This document shows, in pieces, positions 62,508 to 64,000 of a DNA stretch of 64,000 nt; within the stretch, counting starts at the first letter, position 1; the number at the start of each line of letters is the position of its first letter. Below the pieces are notes generated by a model. The model was not told the DNA's origin and made no database searches. It worked only from the letters and a program-made list of their open reading frames with translations. A program made the translations under genes and the position numbers. Origin of the DNA: Nitrospira sp. (lineage in GTDB: Bacteria > Nitrospirota > Nitrospiria > Nitrospirales > Nitrospiraceae); assembly GCA_018242665.1 (NCBI GenBank), contig JAFEBL010000013.1:1-64000 (forward strand), given 5' to 3'.

Positions 62508-63428
62508 ATGCGCTGGCATTCAAGGGAATTGTGTGTGCAGTTGGTCTTGGTTGTTGGTTTACTCTGCGCGGTGGATGGCTGTTCCAGTAAACCGAAACCC
62601 ACGGCCGATGCCAAAGCGGTCAGCGGCACCGACGAGCAAATCTTCCTGGGCGATACGATCGAGAAGAACTACGATCCCAACGTCATTATGAAGCGCGGCG
62701 AGGCCTTTTTTGACAAGGAAGAATTCGCCGAGGCGATCATCGAATACCAGCATTTTCTGGAGCTGCATCGTGCCCACCCGCTGGCCGTATATGCACAATT
62801 CCGGTTAGCCGAAAGCCATCTCCGGATGGGAAAATCGATCGACCGGGACCCGGACCCCATCCAAAAGTCGATTGCCGCCTTCGAGAAGTTGCGCAAGGAC
62901 TTCCCCAACAGCAAATACGAAACCCAGGCTCTTCAACGATTGGCTGATTGCCACGATTGGCTCGCGCAGACCCACTTGTTTGTCGGCCAATTCTACTACC
63001 GCCGTTCCTCCTACCTCGCGGCGGCGCATCGCTTCGACCTGATTATGAAAGACTATCCTGACAAGAAGGTGGCCCCGGAAGCCCTGTACTATCTGGCGAT
63101 GACCTATCAGGAACTTGGCGCGAAGGACTGGGCCGTGGAAAAACTTCAGCTCCTCGCCGAAAAATATCCGCAGAGCGAGGTGGCGGACAGCGGCCGTCGC
63201 CTACTGTCCAAATTGGAGAAACAGGTTGCCTCGCCGCCGCCAGTGGTCGCCGCGAACACCCCGCCTCAACGTGAGCCGAGCGAGCCTGCCAACCGGCTCC
63301 TGGCGGCTTCTGTCCCGGAAGCGAGTCTTGCCGCTCCCATGTCGCCGGCCATTCCTGACCTGAAACCGACTCCGAGTGCATCCCTGCGCCAGCCATTTGT
63401 CGCCTGCCGGCTCGGCGCCTGGTGTTGA
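62508..63428 (+). CDS. bamD: outer-membrane assembly lipoprotein BamD
   Basis: 306 aa. Signal peptide with lipobox (LLCAVDGCSSK). Then TPR-like helical repeats of the YfiO/BamD type: FFDKEEFAEAIIEYQHFLEL, YAQFRLAESHLRMGKS, FEKLRKDFPNSKYETQALQR, FYYRRSSYLAAAHRFDLIMK and ALYYLAMTYQELGAKDWAVE. The last about 70 residues are Pro/Ala-rich and extend past the E. coli protein (245 aa). BamD works with BamA to fold outer-membrane proteins. Convergent with the next gene. Confidence 0.93.
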   Translation: MRWHSRELCVQLVLVVGLLCAVDGCSSKPKPTADAKAVSGTDEQIFLGDTIEKNYDPNVIMKRGEAFFDKEEFAEAIIEYQHFLELHRAHPLAVYAQFRLAESHLRMGKSIDRDPDPIQKSIAAFEKLRKDFPNSKYETQALQRLADCHDWLAQTHLFVGQFYYRRSSYLAAAHRFDLIMKDYPDKKVAPEALYYLAMTYQELGAKDWAVEKLQLLAEKYPQSEVADSGRRLLSKLEKQVASPPPVVAANTPPQREPSEPANRLLAASVPEASLAAPMSPAIPDLKPTPSASLRQPFVACRLGAWC

Positions 63429-63454
63429 GTCTCGGCTGCTGACCGATCCCTCGT

Positions 63455-64000
63455 TCACCGCATCTGCAACGCTTCGAGAAGGAGGTCATTGACCGACGCC
63501 TTCAGCCGCTGTTTCGCTTCAGGCAGAAACTGCGCGGCGGTCGTGTGCCCCTGCAATACCTTGAAATAGGCCTGCACCACCTCCTGATAGCGACGCAGCA
63601 ATGTAAAGGCGAGACGGGGAAAGGTGTAGACAACTCTCGCAATACGACCTGTCACACGAAAGTCCGGAAGAATCTCTCGCTCCAACGCCGCCTCATAGGC
63701 AAGCAGTGATTCCGCACCGATCCGCTTCTCTTCCAGAATCGCTCGAGCGACCATCTGCCCGGACCGGACCGCGTAGTAGATGCCCTCCCCGAACAACGGA
63801 TCGACCAAATGCCCCGCATCACCGATCAACGCCGCACGTCCGCGGACAAAGAGGGAGTGGCCATTCTTTGCGTCCCACCCTTCTGGTTCTGAGTAGGCGG
63901 GAATCGGGTGCCCAAGCGGGCGTGGAACGTCCCACCCCCTCAGGTTCGCCCCTTCCTGCACGAACCGATCGAAGGTTGCGCGAAGACTCGTCGCTTTCCG
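63455..64000 (-). CDS. geranylgeranyl reductase-family flavoprotein, partial (5' end outside window)
   Basis: The frame stays open to base 64000, so 181 C-terminal residues are visible. ALIGDAGHLVDPLFGEGIYY is the C-terminal FAD-binding motif of geranylgeranyl-reductase-like enzymes (GDAAG..P..GEGI). A basic helical tail follows. Members reduce prenyl chains or act as related FAD oxidoreductases; substrate undetermined. In a window rich in isoprenoid genes, a role in reducing a quinone or lipid prenyl chain is plausible. Confidence 0.82.
   Translation of the reverse strand, partial: RKATSLRATFDRFVQEGANLRGWDVPRPLGHPIPAYSEPEGWDAKNGHSLFVRGRAALIGDAGHLVDPLFGEGIYYAVRSGQMVARAILEEKRIGAESLLAYEAALEREILPDFRVTGRIARVVYTFPRLAFTLLRRYQEVVQAYFKVLQGHTTAAQFLPEAKQRLKASVNDLLLEALQMR

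Noticed and set aside
1-64000. CRISPR array, insertion sequence, integrase or rRNA
   Set aside because: No evenly spaced direct repeats, transposase or recombinase motifs, or rRNA sequence found on either strand.

Overview
The window reads as a chromosomal segment of a Nitrospira-like nitrite oxidiser (phylum Nitrospirota). The evidence is a bc-type complex III encoded together with two CydA-like membrane proteins, five c-type cytochromes and an NxrC-like haem-binding subunit. Hopanoid genes (hpnH, hpnG, shc), MEP-pathway isoprenoid genes and high-GC coding with few non-coding gaps fit the same picture. The assignment rests on gene content only; no 16S rRNA or nxrAB gene is present.

Layout. 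1-3190: a truncated tRNA-Thr, a lipoprotein with a catalytically dead caspase-like domain, and a UbiA prenyltransferase. 3192-14645 (minus): an eleven-gene respiratory operon, read from 14645 downwards as cyt c, bd-like I, cyt c, PRC-Rieske, cyt b, orphan membrane protein, bd-like II, cyt c, cyt c, NxrC-like, dihaem cyt c. An intrinsic terminator precedes it. 14857-17182: a small exported protein with its own promoter, a 133-aa conserved-looking protein and hpnH. 17307-35060 (minus): an exopolysaccharide locus (MurJ/Wzx-like flippase, Wzy, two glycosyltransferases, initiating sugar transferase, a TPP-dependent E1 alpha/beta pair, DegT aminotransferase, methyltransferase, CapD dehydratase, Wzi-like, multi-SLBB export protein, Wzz); 29.7-35.1 kb is visibly richer in A+T. 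35182-38168 (plus): a double-barrel outer-membrane protein and a small barrel protein. 38191-43546: a Kef-type antiporter, tRNA-Cys, ispG and dxs. 43729-51906 (minus): one run shc, hpnG, mlaE, mlaF, mlaD, mlaC, Omp85-like barrel, DUF3187 protein, behind a good promoter. 52016-56850: smc and ispH. 57003-61212: PhoB/PhoR-like two-component pair converging on DUF47-pit. 61313-64000: fabH and bamD, divergent from adjacent promoters, then a truncated geranylgeranyl-reductase-like gene.

How the genes fit together. The respiratory operon probably links the quinone pool to periplasmic cytochromes, possibly for reverse electron flow during nitrite oxidation. The envelope theme is strong: isoprenoid supply (dxs, ispG, ispH), hopanoid synthesis and tailoring, Mla-type lipid transport with an outer-membrane barrel, BamD and capsule export all lie within 50 kb. 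Sigma70-like promoters were visible upstream of both tRNAs and of shc, hpnH, fabH and several other genes, and they helped decide start codons. No CRISPR array, insertion sequence, integrase or rRNA was seen.
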